Shown: positions 22,804 through 31,399 of the stretch, piece after piece
Numbering within the stretch: the first letter of the stretch is position 1
Layout of the letters: each line of letters starts with the position of its first letter
Source: SZUA-378 sp036652815
Lineage (GTDB): Bacteria > Bacillota > Clostridia > Lachnospirales > Lachnospiraceae
Direction: 5' to 3'
Length of the DNA: 64,000 nt
Assembly (NCBI GenBank): GCA_036652815.1
Contig: JAVVVE010000014.1
Location: forward strand, 1-64,000
The notes under the pieces: model-generated
What the model was told of the DNA's origin: nothing
Database searches by the model: none
What the model saw: only the letters and a program-made list of their open reading frames with translations
Made by a program: the position numbers and the translations under genes

Positions 22804-23946
22804 TTATTCCTCAGAGTTTAAATTGCTGCAGATGGTGCGGATTGCTTCTACAAAAATCAGAAGTTCAGCCTGCGTTGTAAAAGTGGAGATGCTAATGCGA
22901 ACGGTTCCTTGCGGAAGTGTACCAAGATGCTCGTGAATCAAAGGAGCACAATGTAGACCGGTTCGTATATGGATGTCATAGCTGTGAAATAAGATATAAG
23001 CGACATCGGAAGGCAATAATCCTGCGATATTAAAACTAAGGACATATCCCGGATTAGTTTGATAAGTGCCATAGATCGTTACTTGTGGAAATGCGGATAA
23101 TTCTTGATATAATAACTGCATACATTGCTGCTCCTGCTTTTGCATCTGGTCGAAAGGCTGAGAGAGCAGATAGGAGACACCGGCCAACAAGGCTGTGATG
23201 CCGGGCAGATTTTGAGTACCCGTTTCATATTCATAATGCCTATCCTCGTATGTTATCGTACGACTGTCACGTCCTGTTCCACCAAAACGCTGTGGTATGA
23301 GACAGAGATCGGGATGCAGATAAAAACCACCGGTACCTTGGGCACCTAAGAGACCTTTGTGACCTGTAAAGATTAAGATATCAATGCCCCATTCGTCTGT
23401 ATACAGAGGAAGAACACCCGCACTTTGGGAAGCATCCACAATAAATAAAGCATGATGTTTGTGAACTAATTTGCCAAGAACTGCAAGATCCACGACCGCA
23501 CCTGTTACGTTGGAACAGTGATTGACAATTACGGCATCGGTGCTGTCATCAATAGCATCTTCAAAATAAGAAAAGGGAATATTGCCATAGGAATCACAGG
23601 GTACTCTATAAATATGACAGTCCTTTGCTACAGGTAAATTATACAGTGGACGTAATACACTATTATGTTCGGTATCTGTAGTGACAATGTTGGTGCATTG
23701 CAGACAAATGCCATGTATAACTTGGTTTAAAGCATCAGTAGCTCCGGAAGTAAAGAAGATTTGCTGGTTGTGGTGGATCCCCAGCAGTTCCCCGAGCTTC
23801 TTTTTACATCTTACTTCCACTGACTCAGTTTCAAAGCCAAAACTCCGAAACTGAGAGGCAGGTGGATTGTGAATAGAATCCATATAGGCTGTGGTTACGC
23901 AGTCTGGTTTTGGAAAAGAAGTGGCTGCATTATTTAAATAAATCAT
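22804..23946 (-). CDS. Class V aminotransferase, cysteine desulfurase type
   Basis: This 380-residue PLP enzyme begins MIYLNNAATSFPKPD and binds PLP through Lys in FTGHKGLLGAQGTGG. It carries the catalytic cysteine in RTGLHCAPL, followed by GTVRISIS. This is the cysteine desulfurase group often found with selenium-dependent or sulfurated molybdenum hydroxylases (the Enterococcus EF2568 type). Beside an xdh operon and a MocA-like gene, its likely task is to deliver sulfur (or selenium) for the terminal ligand of the molybdenum cofactor. Iron-sulfur assembly is the alternative. No sufU, iscU or XdhC chaperone gene is present in the window. It lies 34 bases downstream of the isomerase gene. Confidence 0.82.
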   Translation of the reverse strand: MIYLNNAATSFPKPDCVTTAYMDSIHNPPASQFRSFGFETESVEVRCKKKLGELLGIHHNQQIFFTSGATDALNQVIHGICLQCTNIVTTDTEHNSVLRPLYNLPVAKDCHIYRVPCDSYGNIPFSYFEDAIDDSTDAVIVNHCSNVTGAVVDLAVLGKLVHKHHALFIVDASQSAGVLPLYTDEWGIDILIFTGHKGLLGAQGTGGFYLHPDLCLIPQRFGGTGRDSRTITYEDRHYEYETGTQNLPGITALLAGVSYLLSQPFDQMQKQEQQCMQLLYQELSAFPQVTIYGTYQTNPGYVLSFNIAGLLPSDVAYILFHSYDIHIRTGLHCAPLIHEHLGTLPQGTVRISISTFTTQAELLIFVEAIRTICSNLNSEE

Positions 23947-23980
23947 CTCAAACCCTCCCTATAGATTCTTTTAATCAATA

Positions 23981-25348
23981 TTAACCTTCTAAAATAGCAA
24001 ATCCCATTATTTTAGCAACAGCTTTTAACTGCTTTGTAAAATCTCCAAAAATGAGTACCTGATGATGACCAAAGGAAGCCAGATTGTGCATAAATTCACG
24101 CGCATCGTCCATTTTAATATAGTAATAAGGACTGCAATAAGTTTCCATATACTCTGAACGCATTACTTCTCCGGTTTTGATACACATAGTATCACCCATT
24201 GGATTAAAACGTCCCAGTGTAATCGAGTTTACATCATTTTGTGCAAAATCAATTTGCAATTTTCCACCAAATCCCTGACCGGTAAAAGACCATAGCTTAT
24301 AATCCAAAGGTTTTGTACCATAGCCGTTCATACATAATGCAGGTACCGCATGGTGGATTTTAAGGATTTCATTACTTTCTACAAATGGATTACCCATAAA
24401 AGCAGGTCGAAATGCTGTATATTGCATAATAGTCATGGCTAGTAATGCATTCAAGTCTTCTTCACATCCACTAGGAATACCTTCGCCTTTTAAGAGGGAG
24501 TGACACACACAAGGAACAAATTTTCTTTCCTGTGGAATTCTGGAAGCACATAGTTCAATACAAGCTGTTGAAAAAGCATTGCACTGGTAAAAGTCCATCA
24601 TTTTCTTTGCAGCAAGGTAATAACGGATATCATTGATAAACCAGTCTGCATTTACTTTGGTATCTTTGGAATTACGCAACATTTCTTCGGCGATCGGACG
24701 AGCCTCTTCGTCTGTAACAGTATCCATAAAATCAAAGATAGCTTTAAAAGGAACTTTTACAACTTCAAAGCCATAACGTTTTCTCAGAATCTCAGCATCT
24801 CTGATATTGCTTTGAACCCCATAGGTTGGCTGCATGCCTGCCGTTAAAATCAAAGCACGTGTATGAGCGACTGCTTTTCTGACCCAAAGCGTATGAGCAA
24901 TTTCATTCAAATCATCAATATCGATTGCATTATAGGCTTCTACGCCAATCGAGCGGCAATAGGCACTAATATCGGCACCTTCGTTTCCTGTTGAGAGCGT
25001 AACGATGGTTTTACCATAGCGTTCTAATTTAGGCGTTCTGTAATTCATTGCTAAAATAAAATCAACACGATCCAAATCCTGCTCAATCTCAGTATAGATA
25101 GCTTCATCCACAACTAAAGTCTCAATATAGGGTACTTTAATAGGAGCTAAGAATTCAATCTCATCACTGACACCTTCTAAGTCTTTGACCAATTTAGCAA
25201 AGAGAATTTCCGAAGCGGCTTCTTCTGCTTCAGGGAGCATATCTTCATAGCGTCCGGCACGGCATGGCCCTTCCCAAAATTCAGAATGCATCAAAAATCC
25301 AATCACGGGTCTTACTACTAATTTTGTTTTAATACCTAATTCTTTCAT
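23981..25348 (-). CDS. L-fucose/L-arabinose isomerase family protein
   Basis: This 455-residue protein belongs to the fucose/arabinose isomerase fold. It contains VVRPVIGFLMHSEFWEG at the N-terminus, DFILAMNYRTPKLERYGK, LSTGNEGADISAYC, CHSLLKGEGIPSGCEEDLNALL and PAFMGNPF. Family members convert an aldose to a ketose with Mn2+. The sugar cannot be read directly, but a fucosidase-type GH95 lies in the neighbouring operon. The Met at 25348 follows GGAGG by eight bases; an in-frame Met 19 codons upstream lacks a site. The cysteine desulfurase and 91-residue genes follow at short gaps. Two palindromes lie upstream. Confidence 0.72.
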   Translation of the reverse strand: MKELGIKTKLVVRPVIGFLMHSEFWEGPCRAGRYEDMLPEAEEAASEILFAKLVKDLEGVSDEIEFLAPIKVPYIETLVVDEAIYTEIEQDLDRVDFILAMNYRTPKLERYGKTIVTLSTGNEGADISAYCRSIGVEAYNAIDIDDLNEIAHTLWVRKAVAHTRALILTAGMQPTYGVQSNIRDAEILRKRYGFEVVKVPFKAIFDFMDTVTDEEARPIAEEMLRNSKDTKVNADWFINDIRYYLAAKKMMDFYQCNAFSTACIELCASRIPQERKFVPCVCHSLLKGEGIPSGCEEDLNALLAMTIMQYTAFRPAFMGNPFVESNEILKIHHAVPALCMNGYGTKPLDYKLWSFTGQGFGGKLQIDFAQNDVNSITLGRFNPMGDTMCIKTGEVMRSEYMETYCSPYYYIKMDDAREFMHNLASFGHHQVLIFGDFTKQLKAVAKIMGFAILEG

Positions 25349-25382
25349 CGCGTTACCTCCGATTATGCTTGTTTTGTTTATA

Positions 25383-25424
25383 TTTGGTCCATAGAACCAA
25401 ATCAAGTTATAATCGCATTATAAC
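25383..25424 (-). promoter_or_regulatory. Twin palindromes upstream of the isomerase operon
   Basis: TTTGGT-CCATAGA-ACCAAA (25383-25401) and the perfect GTTATAAT-CGC-ATTATAAC (25406-25424) lie 35-76 bases before the isomerase start. The second contains TATAAT in both orientations, so it probably overlaps the -10 box and acts as an operator. No convincing -35 was found. Confidence 0.5.
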
Positions 25425-25484
25425 GAATAACAGAATCAAAAGATTGTATTATATCACAGCAAAGTTGTACAATAACACATGAAT

Positions 25485-26240
25485 TTAACTATGCTGTTCC
25501 CGATATTCCAAAGGACTGAGCAAAGTTTGTTTTTTAAAAATACGACTAAAATACCCCTGATCATGATAGCCGGTCATTTCCGCGATCTGGCAAACAGAGA
25601 ATTCGGGGTGACAGGTCAGGTATTGCTTAGCTTTCATAATACGTAGGGAAGTAATGAATTTGGAAGGAGTAGTCCCATATTGCTGGTAAAATATCTTAGT
25701 TAAATAACTGGAACTGTAATTCATACTACCGGCAATTAAGTTCAGATTGATATCAATCGTATAGTTTTGTATTAAAAAATCGTGTAAAATCATGGCAATC
25801 TGATCGGGAGCATTTCGAAGTACAGTATCTGCGAAGATTGACTCGTAGTTCTTTTGCTCCAGTTCGAGTTCGGTTCGTATGGCCAATAGGGCATCCTTTA
25901 GTTCTGCCGGATCTATCGGCTTTAACAAATACGCTGATACTCTTAAGGAAATGGCCGTTTTTGCATAAGAAAAGTCTGAGAATCCACTTGTAATAATGAA
26001 TTTAGTTAAGGGGAATTTGTCATGTACATTTTGCAGCAGCTGCAGTCCGTCCATAACAGGCATTCTAATATCGGTAATCAGAAGGTCCGGAGTTAGTTCT
26101 TTTACCAAAGAGTAGGCCTGTATGCCCGTCTGTGCAGTACCAACCACATGAAAGCCCAGTTCTAACTGTTCGATCTTTTGCACTAAATTATGCAGCAATA
26201 GGTCTTCATCCTCTGCCACTATGATGTGATAATTAGCCAT
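25485..26240 (-). CDS. YesN-type response regulator (receiver plus AraC domain)
   Basis: This 251-residue regulator has a receiver domain with acidic pocket AEDED, phospho-acceptor Asp57 in LLITDIRMP and Lys in YLLKPIDP. A C-terminal AraC DNA-binding domain follows (YSSSYLTKIFYQQYGTTP, CQIAEMTGYHDQGYFSRIFKK). The Met at 26240 follows GGGAGG; the longer frame starting at 26291 lies inside the kinase gene. It overlaps the kinase by eight bases. It probably activates the sugar ABC-glycosidase operon transcribed in the other direction, as YesN/YesM pairs usually do. Confidence 0.9.
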   Translation of the reverse strand: MANYHIIVAEDEDLLLHNLVQKIEQLELGFHVVGTAQTGIQAYSLVKELTPDLLITDIRMPVMDGLQLLQNVHDKFPLTKFIITSGFSDFSYAKTAISLRVSAYLLKPIDPAELKDALLAIRTELELEQKNYESIFADTVLRNAPDQIAMILHDFLIQNYTIDINLNLIAGSMNYSSSYLTKIFYQQYGTTPSKFITSLRIMKAKQYLTCHPEFSVCQIAEMTGYHDQGYFSRIFKKQTLLSPLEYREQHS

Positions 26241-28020
26241 CTGTTTTCCTCCCAATCGTAACGATGCCATGACCGTCAGCAGTATTACCAACGGAAAAGA
26301 TCATTTCTTCTCCACAATAGAGTTTCCAACGCGAGTATACATTGAGAATACCCAAACCGTCAATTTGAATATCGGGTATTCCGTTTTGATTTTGCGAATT
26401 GGTGATATGAGTTTGAATATTGTCTAATGCCTTGTCAGTAAATCCATTTCCCGAATCAAGGATGCTGATGGTCCATTCTGTTTCGGTAATCGTGCTGTAG
26501 ATTTTAATATTCCAAGGTGGAAGACAATCCGTTCCATATTTTAATGCATTCTCCACAAAGGGCTGTATGAGTAATTTTGGAATCATTATATTAATTAAGG
26601 AAGAATCAATCGTAATTTCATAATTCAAACTGGATTGGTAACGAAACTTCATGCAATGCAAATACTTTTCAATATAATCTATTTCTTTCTCAATTGTTAC
26701 GATAGAAGATTCTGAACTGGTGATATATCGCATAATTTTGCTGAGGCTTCGGCACAGGTCGATGACTTGTTCTGATTGCTGTTCTTCCGTTAATACGATA
26801 ATGCTGGCCAACGTATTATAATAGAAATGAGGATTAATCTGAGATTGCAAGGCAAGGCTTCTTGACTTTAATTCCTGTTGTTTTGTTTCGATTAAAGCAT
26901 CCATAGAATGATTTAGATTTTTGCTCATGTCATAAAAAGCGTTTTCAAGGTCAGCCAGCTCATCAAAAGAATTAGCAATTGCATCAGAAGGTAAGCTGCC
27001 CAAGGTGTTTAAACGCGTTTTACAAATCACATTTTGTAACTGTCTAATTGGACGAATGAGTGTCATGGATAAATAGTAAGATACTAAAACGGAAAGCAAA
27101 ACTATGATAAGGACAATCCAAATTAATAGATTGGATAAGTTGGTTACCGGGCGTAATACGACAGATTCTTTTTGTACAGTAACATAAGTCCAGGCAGTAT
27201 AGGGAGATACTTCGTAAGCAATCAGTTCCTTGGTATTATTTTGCGGATTGCGTAAAGACAAATGGTTTTGACTTGCTTCCAAGACCGTGTAGTAGTGATG
27301 TAATGCTTGTGCTTGTTCATCAGGCAGTCCATAAGGATATAAGAGCTCTCCGGTCTGGCTGTAAATATATACTTGCGGGGCAGGAGTAGTCTTTTGCAGA
27401 TGGGAAGGGATGCTTTTAAAAACAGATTTACAATTTTTGATGGTTTCAATGGCACCAACTTCAGCACCGTATCGATTAAAGTAGGTACGATATAAAGAGA
27501 TGTACCAATGTGGGACTTTGGTAGAACCGGATAGGGCGGCACTTTGATAAGGAGAAGATAGATTCTTAGCACCCGCCAAAGTGCGTGTTTGCTTCATCCA
27601 TGTGAGATCATTATAAGGAACTTTGTGAGTCTTGCTGGATAAACCGACACTGATTGCATTTCCGTTAAAATCATATAGATTAATCTGGTCAACTTTAACA
27701 TCAGCACCATTAATGCTGACAAATAAATCAGCTAAAGATTGAAAACTATCATTGGAGACTTTTAAATTAAAGGCGGAACCCAAGCGGTCTTTAATGAGAT
27801 TACTATATCCAATATTGATGGAAACTCGATCCATGTCCTGTATCATGGTTTCGGTTTGCGTCATTATGGAAGAGGTTAAATCGGTAATAGATTTAATTTC
27901 CTGTTTGATCAAAATCGAGGAGGTGTATTGATAAAAAAATAACGAAAACACACCAACCAGTGACAGCGTTAGAATAAAATAAGTTAGAAAAAAACGTGTT
28001 TGTAATTTAGTTCGCTTCAT
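26233..28020 (-). CDS. YesM-type sensor histidine kinase
   Basis: This 595-residue kinase has TM1 (about 10-33), an extracellular sensing domain (34-295), TM2 (297-318) and a HAMP domain. A His_kinase domain with QSQINPHFYYNTLASI (His near 398) and an HATPase_c domain follow, with N-box PFVENALKYG and G-box DSGNGF. The LytS/YesM class typically senses carbohydrates or their binding proteins. It is translated just before the response regulator and divergently from the ABC importer operon. Confidence 0.9.
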   Translation of the reverse strand: MKRTKLQTRFFLTYFILTLSLVGVFSLFFYQYTSSILIKQEIKSITDLTSSIMTQTETMIQDMDRVSINIGYSNLIKDRLGSAFNLKVSNDSFQSLADLFVSINGADVKVDQINLYDFNGNAISVGLSSKTHKVPYNDLTWMKQTRTLAGAKNLSSPYQSAALSGSTKVPHWYISLYRTYFNRYGAEVGAIETIKNCKSVFKSIPSHLQKTTPAPQVYIYSQTGELLYPYGLPDEQAQALHHYYTVLEASQNHLSLRNPQNNTKELIAYEVSPYTAWTYVTVQKESVVLRPVTNLSNLLIWIVLIIVLLSVLVSYYLSMTLIRPIRQLQNVICKTRLNTLGSLPSDAIANSFDELADLENAFYDMSKNLNHSMDALIETKQQELKSRSLALQSQINPHFYYNTLASIIVLTEEQQSEQVIDLCRSLSKIMRYITSSESSIVTIEKEIDYIEKYLHCMKFRYQSSLNYEITIDSSLINIMIPKLLIQPFVENALKYGTDCLPPWNIKIYSTITETEWTISILDSGNGFTDKALDNIQTHITNSQNQNGIPDIQIDGLGILNVYSRWKLYCGEEMIFSVGNTADGHGIVTIGRKTDG

Positions 28021-28181
28021 AAAGGCTTTCCTCGGACTATCTGTGGCAGGTTGATATTATGACCACAGTATAGCATTAATTAAAAATGAAAAAAAGTCCT
28101 AATTCTGTTTCGAATAGTGCATAGACCTTATGGACGAAGAAAGATACAATCTATATAAAGGAACTTAACGAAGCATTAAGA

Positions 28182-28195
28182 TGTGCAAAAGCACA
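28182..28195 (+). other. Small hairpin before the sugar-binding protein gene
   Basis: TGTGC-AAAA-GCACA lies 17 bases before the start codon and just before GGGAG. It could modulate translation or be a protein site. A weak promoter (TGGACG, 17 bases, TATAAA at 28131-28159) precedes it. Confidence 0.3.
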
Positions 28196-28211
28196 CAGAT
28201 GGGAGCGAAAA

Positions 28212-29597
28212 ATGAAAAGTAAAATGGTAAGTGTCATGTTATGTCTTGCTATGGTAGGAGCATCTCTAACCGGATGCGGGAGCAAACCGGCCGAAGCACC
28301 GGTTGCAGATCAGCCGGCAGAAGCTGTGGAGAATGCAACACAGGCAGCCAGTACAGAAGCGGCTGCAACGGAGGATTTTAAAGGAGAAGAACTTAGCATC
28401 TTAGTATCAGCAGGATGGATGGATAGCAGATATGATACGACGATTCAACGGTTTGAAGAGACCTATGGAGTTACGGTAGACTTGCAGACGATTCCGGCGG
28501 ATCAATATTCAGATTTGCTACAATCTAAATTAACAACAGATTCCTGCACCGATATTTTTTGGATCCAATCCAATCCATTTGCCATTGGTTCAGTGATTGT
28601 AGATCCGGAAAAATATTGCATTGATTTTTCAGATGCATCCTGGAAAGATAAAATACCGGCAACCAGACTTCCGGCCTGCACCTATGATGGCAAACTGTAT
28701 GGTATGCAATTATGGCATAATTCACCGGAATACGTCATGATTTATAACAAAACATTATTTGAGGAATTAGGAATTGCAGTGCCAAAGACATATGATGAAT
28801 TGCTGAGTGCATGTGATAAAATCGCAGCAGAAGGTATCACACCATGGTTTGTTCCGGGTGCAGATGGATGGCAGCATCAATTACCGATTTTCCAAATAGG
28901 TGGAGCGTATGAACAGGCAGAACCGGGATTATATGAGAAGCTAAACACCAATCAGACAACGTTTGCAGACAATGCACAGATTTTAAAAGCATTGGAACAG
29001 TTTAAAGAATTATCGGATAAAGGATATTTTGGAGAAGACTGGATTGGAACCGACAGCACCAATATGGCAAATGATTTTGGCGATAGAAAGATTGCCATGG
29101 CATTAGGCAATTCAAGCTTTATCAAACAGATTCAGGATGAAACAGGAACAAAAGACCAGTTTGGTTTATTCTTAGAACCGTTAGTAGACAATCAGACATT
29201 TCCATCAAGCCCGGCAGGCCCGACCATGTTTGGATATAAGGGAAGTGAGCATCCTGAACTTGTGAAAACATTCTTTGATTTTGTATCACAGACACAGAGC
29301 TTGCAGGAAATATTAGATAGTTCACCACAATATACTAATATCCATGTAAATGATGATGCGGTACAACAACACTGGATTCCGGAAGAAGAAGAGTTTATGA
29401 AGAATCTGACGGAAGAGCAGATGAAAACATCGGTTCTTCAAAATGGAACAAAATATACCAATGATTACTGGATGCAGTTTGGAGCAGACATGGTTGCTTA
29501 TTGCACAGGACAGATGGAAGCTAAAGCTGTGTTGCAGAATATGGATACCAATAGAGCAGAAGCTGCAAAGGTAGCAGAAGATCCAGCTTGGAAATAA
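28212..29597 (+). CDS. Sugar ABC transporter substrate-binding lipoprotein (CUT1 type)
   Basis: This 461-residue extracellular binding protein has a lipobox (LTGC, Cys near residue 22) and an Ala/Glu/Pro/Thr-rich tether. An SBP_bac_1 fold follows (ELSILVSAGW, FEETYGVTVDLQTIP, MIYNKTLFEELGI, PSSPAGPTMFGY). CUT1 binders bring oligosaccharides to a paired permease. Neighbours are a YesMN sensor pair and intracellular GH95 and GH31 enzymes, suggesting a fucose-containing oligosaccharide. It is the first gene of the operon and is followed by a strong hairpin. Confidence 0.9.
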   Translation: MKSKMVSVMLCLAMVGASLTGCGSKPAEAPVADQPAEAVENATQAASTEAAATEDFKGEELSILVSAGWMDSRYDTTIQRFEETYGVTVDLQTIPADQYSDLLQSKLTTDSCTDIFWIQSNPFAIGSVIVDPEKYCIDFSDASWKDKIPATRLPACTYDGKLYGMQLWHNSPEYVMIYNKTLFEELGIAVPKTYDELLSACDKIAAEGITPWFVPGADGWQHQLPIFQIGGAYEQAEPGLYEKLNTNQTTFADNAQILKALEQFKELSDKGYFGEDWIGTDSTNMANDFGDRKIAMALGNSSFIKQIQDETGTKDQFGLFLEPLVDNQTFPSSPAGPTMFGYKGSEHPELVKTFFDFVSQTQSLQEILDSSPQYTNIHVNDDAVQQHWIPEEEEFMKNLTEEQMKTSVLQNGTKYTNDYWMQFGADMVAYCTGQMEAKAVLQNMDTNRAEAAKVAEDPAWK

Positions 29598-29610
29598 AAA
29601 GGAACAACTT

Positions 29611-29645
29611 AAGTCGGGAGTCCATTGAGTACTCCCGACTTTTTA
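29611..29645 (+). terminator. Attenuating hairpin between binding protein and permease genes
   Basis: AAGTCGGGAGT and ACTCCCGACTT pair around a short loop and are followed by TTTAAA. The T-tract is short, so read-through is likely. Such hairpins let the binding protein be made in excess over the permeases. Confidence 0.7.
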
Positions 29646-29680
29646 AACCAAGAATATTGTTTAGAGCAAGGAGGTAAACC

Positions 29681-30559
29681 GTGAATAAAAAGAAAATATA
29701 TCCACAATGGTTTCTTATTTTACCCATTGCATTATATGTGCTTTTCTTTCTAACTCCCAGCATTTTAGGTGTGTTCTATTCCTTTACAGATTGGAATGCA
29801 AGAAGCCTAGATGGGGTTAAGTTTATAGGTTTAGATAATTATAAAGAAATATTTACATCGAATAAGGATTATGCATCCGGAATTACACATACGTTAAAAT
29901 TCACGATAATTTCAAATATTGTAAAACTAGTACCGGGATTATTTCTTGCAATTATGTTGAAGGAAGGATTAAAAGGAAGAAATCTTTACCGAACATTATT
30001 GTATCTTCCTTCTATTTTACCATTTTTAATTATTGGTTTAACATTCAAATCAATCCTGAACTTTAATAATGGTTTATTGAATAATGCTTTTGAATTTCTT
30101 CATCTTGAATTTATGCAACAAAAATGGCTTTCGGATCTGAACGTAGTGTGGAAATCAATCTACGGAGTGGATGCATGGCGTGGTATTGGATATGTAATGA
30201 CTATTTTTTTAGCAGGTCTTAATACCATTCCATCTACCTATTATGAAGCTGCAGCGATAGACGGAGCTAATTTCTTTCAAAAATTAAGACATATCACATT
30301 ACCGATGCTTTCCGGTGCGATTATGATTAATTTGGTATTTGGTTTGACTTATGGACTGAAAGTATTTGATATTATCTATGTATTGACCAATGGAGGCCCG
30401 GGACATGCGACTGAGGTAATTACCACGTATGCCTATCAACTATACTCGACAGGTAGATACGGTATGTCAACGGCACTGAATACGATTCTTTTCTTGATTA
30501 CGATGCTGATTGGGGTGTGCGTTGTAAAAGCAATCGGGAAACAGGAGGTACAGCAATAA
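29681..30559 (+). CDS. Sugar ABC transporter permease (MalF/UgpA type)
   Basis: This 292-residue, six-helix permease carries the EAA motif YYEAAAIDGANFFQKLRHITLPML near residue 190 (quoted in part by its core EAAAIDGA). It starts with GTG after a strong AAGGAGG. It pairs with the next permease. There is no ATPase gene in the operon, so an MsmX-type shared ATPase encoded elsewhere is needed. Confidence 0.9.
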   Translation: MNKKKIYPQWFLILPIALYVLFFLTPSILGVFYSFTDWNARSLDGVKFIGLDNYKEIFTSNKDYASGITHTLKFTIISNIVKLVPGLFLAIMLKEGLKGRNLYRTLLYLPSILPFLIIGLTFKSILNFNNGLLNNAFEFLHLEFMQQKWLSDLNVVWKSIYGVDAWRGIGYVMTIFLAGLNTIPSTYYEAAAIDGANFFQKLRHITLPMLSGAIMINLVFGLTYGLKVFDIIYVLTNGGPGHATEVITTYAYQLYSTGRYGMSTALNTILFLITMLIGVCVVKAIGKQEVQQ

Positions 30560-31377
30560 TGGCAAAGAAAATCAGAGAATTATTAAAGCATTTCGTATGC
30601 ATCCTATTGTGTATTATTGTTGTTGCACCTTTTTACATGGTAGTCATTAATTCTTTTAAGACAAAAAGTGAAGCAGCCAGAATGAGTTTACGATTACCGA
30701 CAAAATGGATGTTTTCTAATTATACGGAAGTCATTGAAAAAGGAAAACTGATTCAGGGATTCTTAAATAGTGCAACTTATGCAATTGTAGCAACGACAAT
30801 TGGAGTGTTGCTTTGCGCTATGGTAGCTTTTGTAATTAGTAGAAACCGAACAAAATGGAATAATTTTTTGTATTATTTTATTTTATGTGGACTTTTTGTT
30901 CCGGTCAATTATGTGACTTTAATCAGAGTGCTGGATATCTTTGGATTATCCGGTAACCGAGTTGGCATGATTATTGTGTTTACAAGTGCTATGATTCCGT
31001 TTTGCGTTTTTACGATTCGCAATTTTATCTCATCGGTTCCGGTGGAATTAGATGAAGCCGCCGTTATTGATGGAGCCGGTCCGATTTCTTTGTTTTTTAA
31101 AATCATAGTTCCATTATTGAAACCGACTTTGGTTACCTGTTTTATTTTGCAGTTTATGGGTGTATGGAGTGATTTTTTAACTCCATTATATTTGCTGAGC
31201 AAGAGCTCTATGTATCCGATGAATTTAGCGGTATATCAATTTTTTGGTAAAAATACTGCATTCTGGAATCTTGTATTTGCAGATATTGTATTGACCTGTA
31301 TTCCGGTAATTTTGCTCTATTTAGTAGGACAAAGATATATTATAGGGGGATTGACAGCGGGCGCTGTCAAAGAATAA
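30559..31377 (+). CDS. Sugar ABC transporter permease (MalG/UgpE type)
   Basis: This 272-residue, six-helix permease has the EAA loop ELDEAAVIDGAGPISLFFKI. The ATG at 30559 overlaps the previous stop by one base and follows CAGGAGG; a longer frame from 30517 would lie within the preceding permease gene. It completes the CUT1 channel. Confidence 0.9.
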   Translation: MAKKIRELLKHFVCILLCIIVVAPFYMVVINSFKTKSEAARMSLRLPTKWMFSNYTEVIEKGKLIQGFLNSATYAIVATTIGVLLCAMVAFVISRNRTKWNNFLYYFILCGLFVPVNYVTLIRVLDIFGLSGNRVGMIIVFTSAMIPFCVFTIRNFISSVPVELDEAAVIDGAGPISLFFKIIVPLLKPTLVTCFILQFMGVWSDFLTPLYLLSKSSMYPMNLAVYQFFGKNTAFWNLVFADIVLTCIPVILLYLVGQRYIIGGLTAGAVKE

Positions 31378-31399
31378 AAAGAAAGTGGGGATATCACTT

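Noticed and set aside
25485..28020. Two-component pair as regulator of the xdh cluster
   Set aside because: YesM/YesN pairs normally control adjacent sugar importers, and the sugar operon is directly divergent; no evidence ties them to purine genes.
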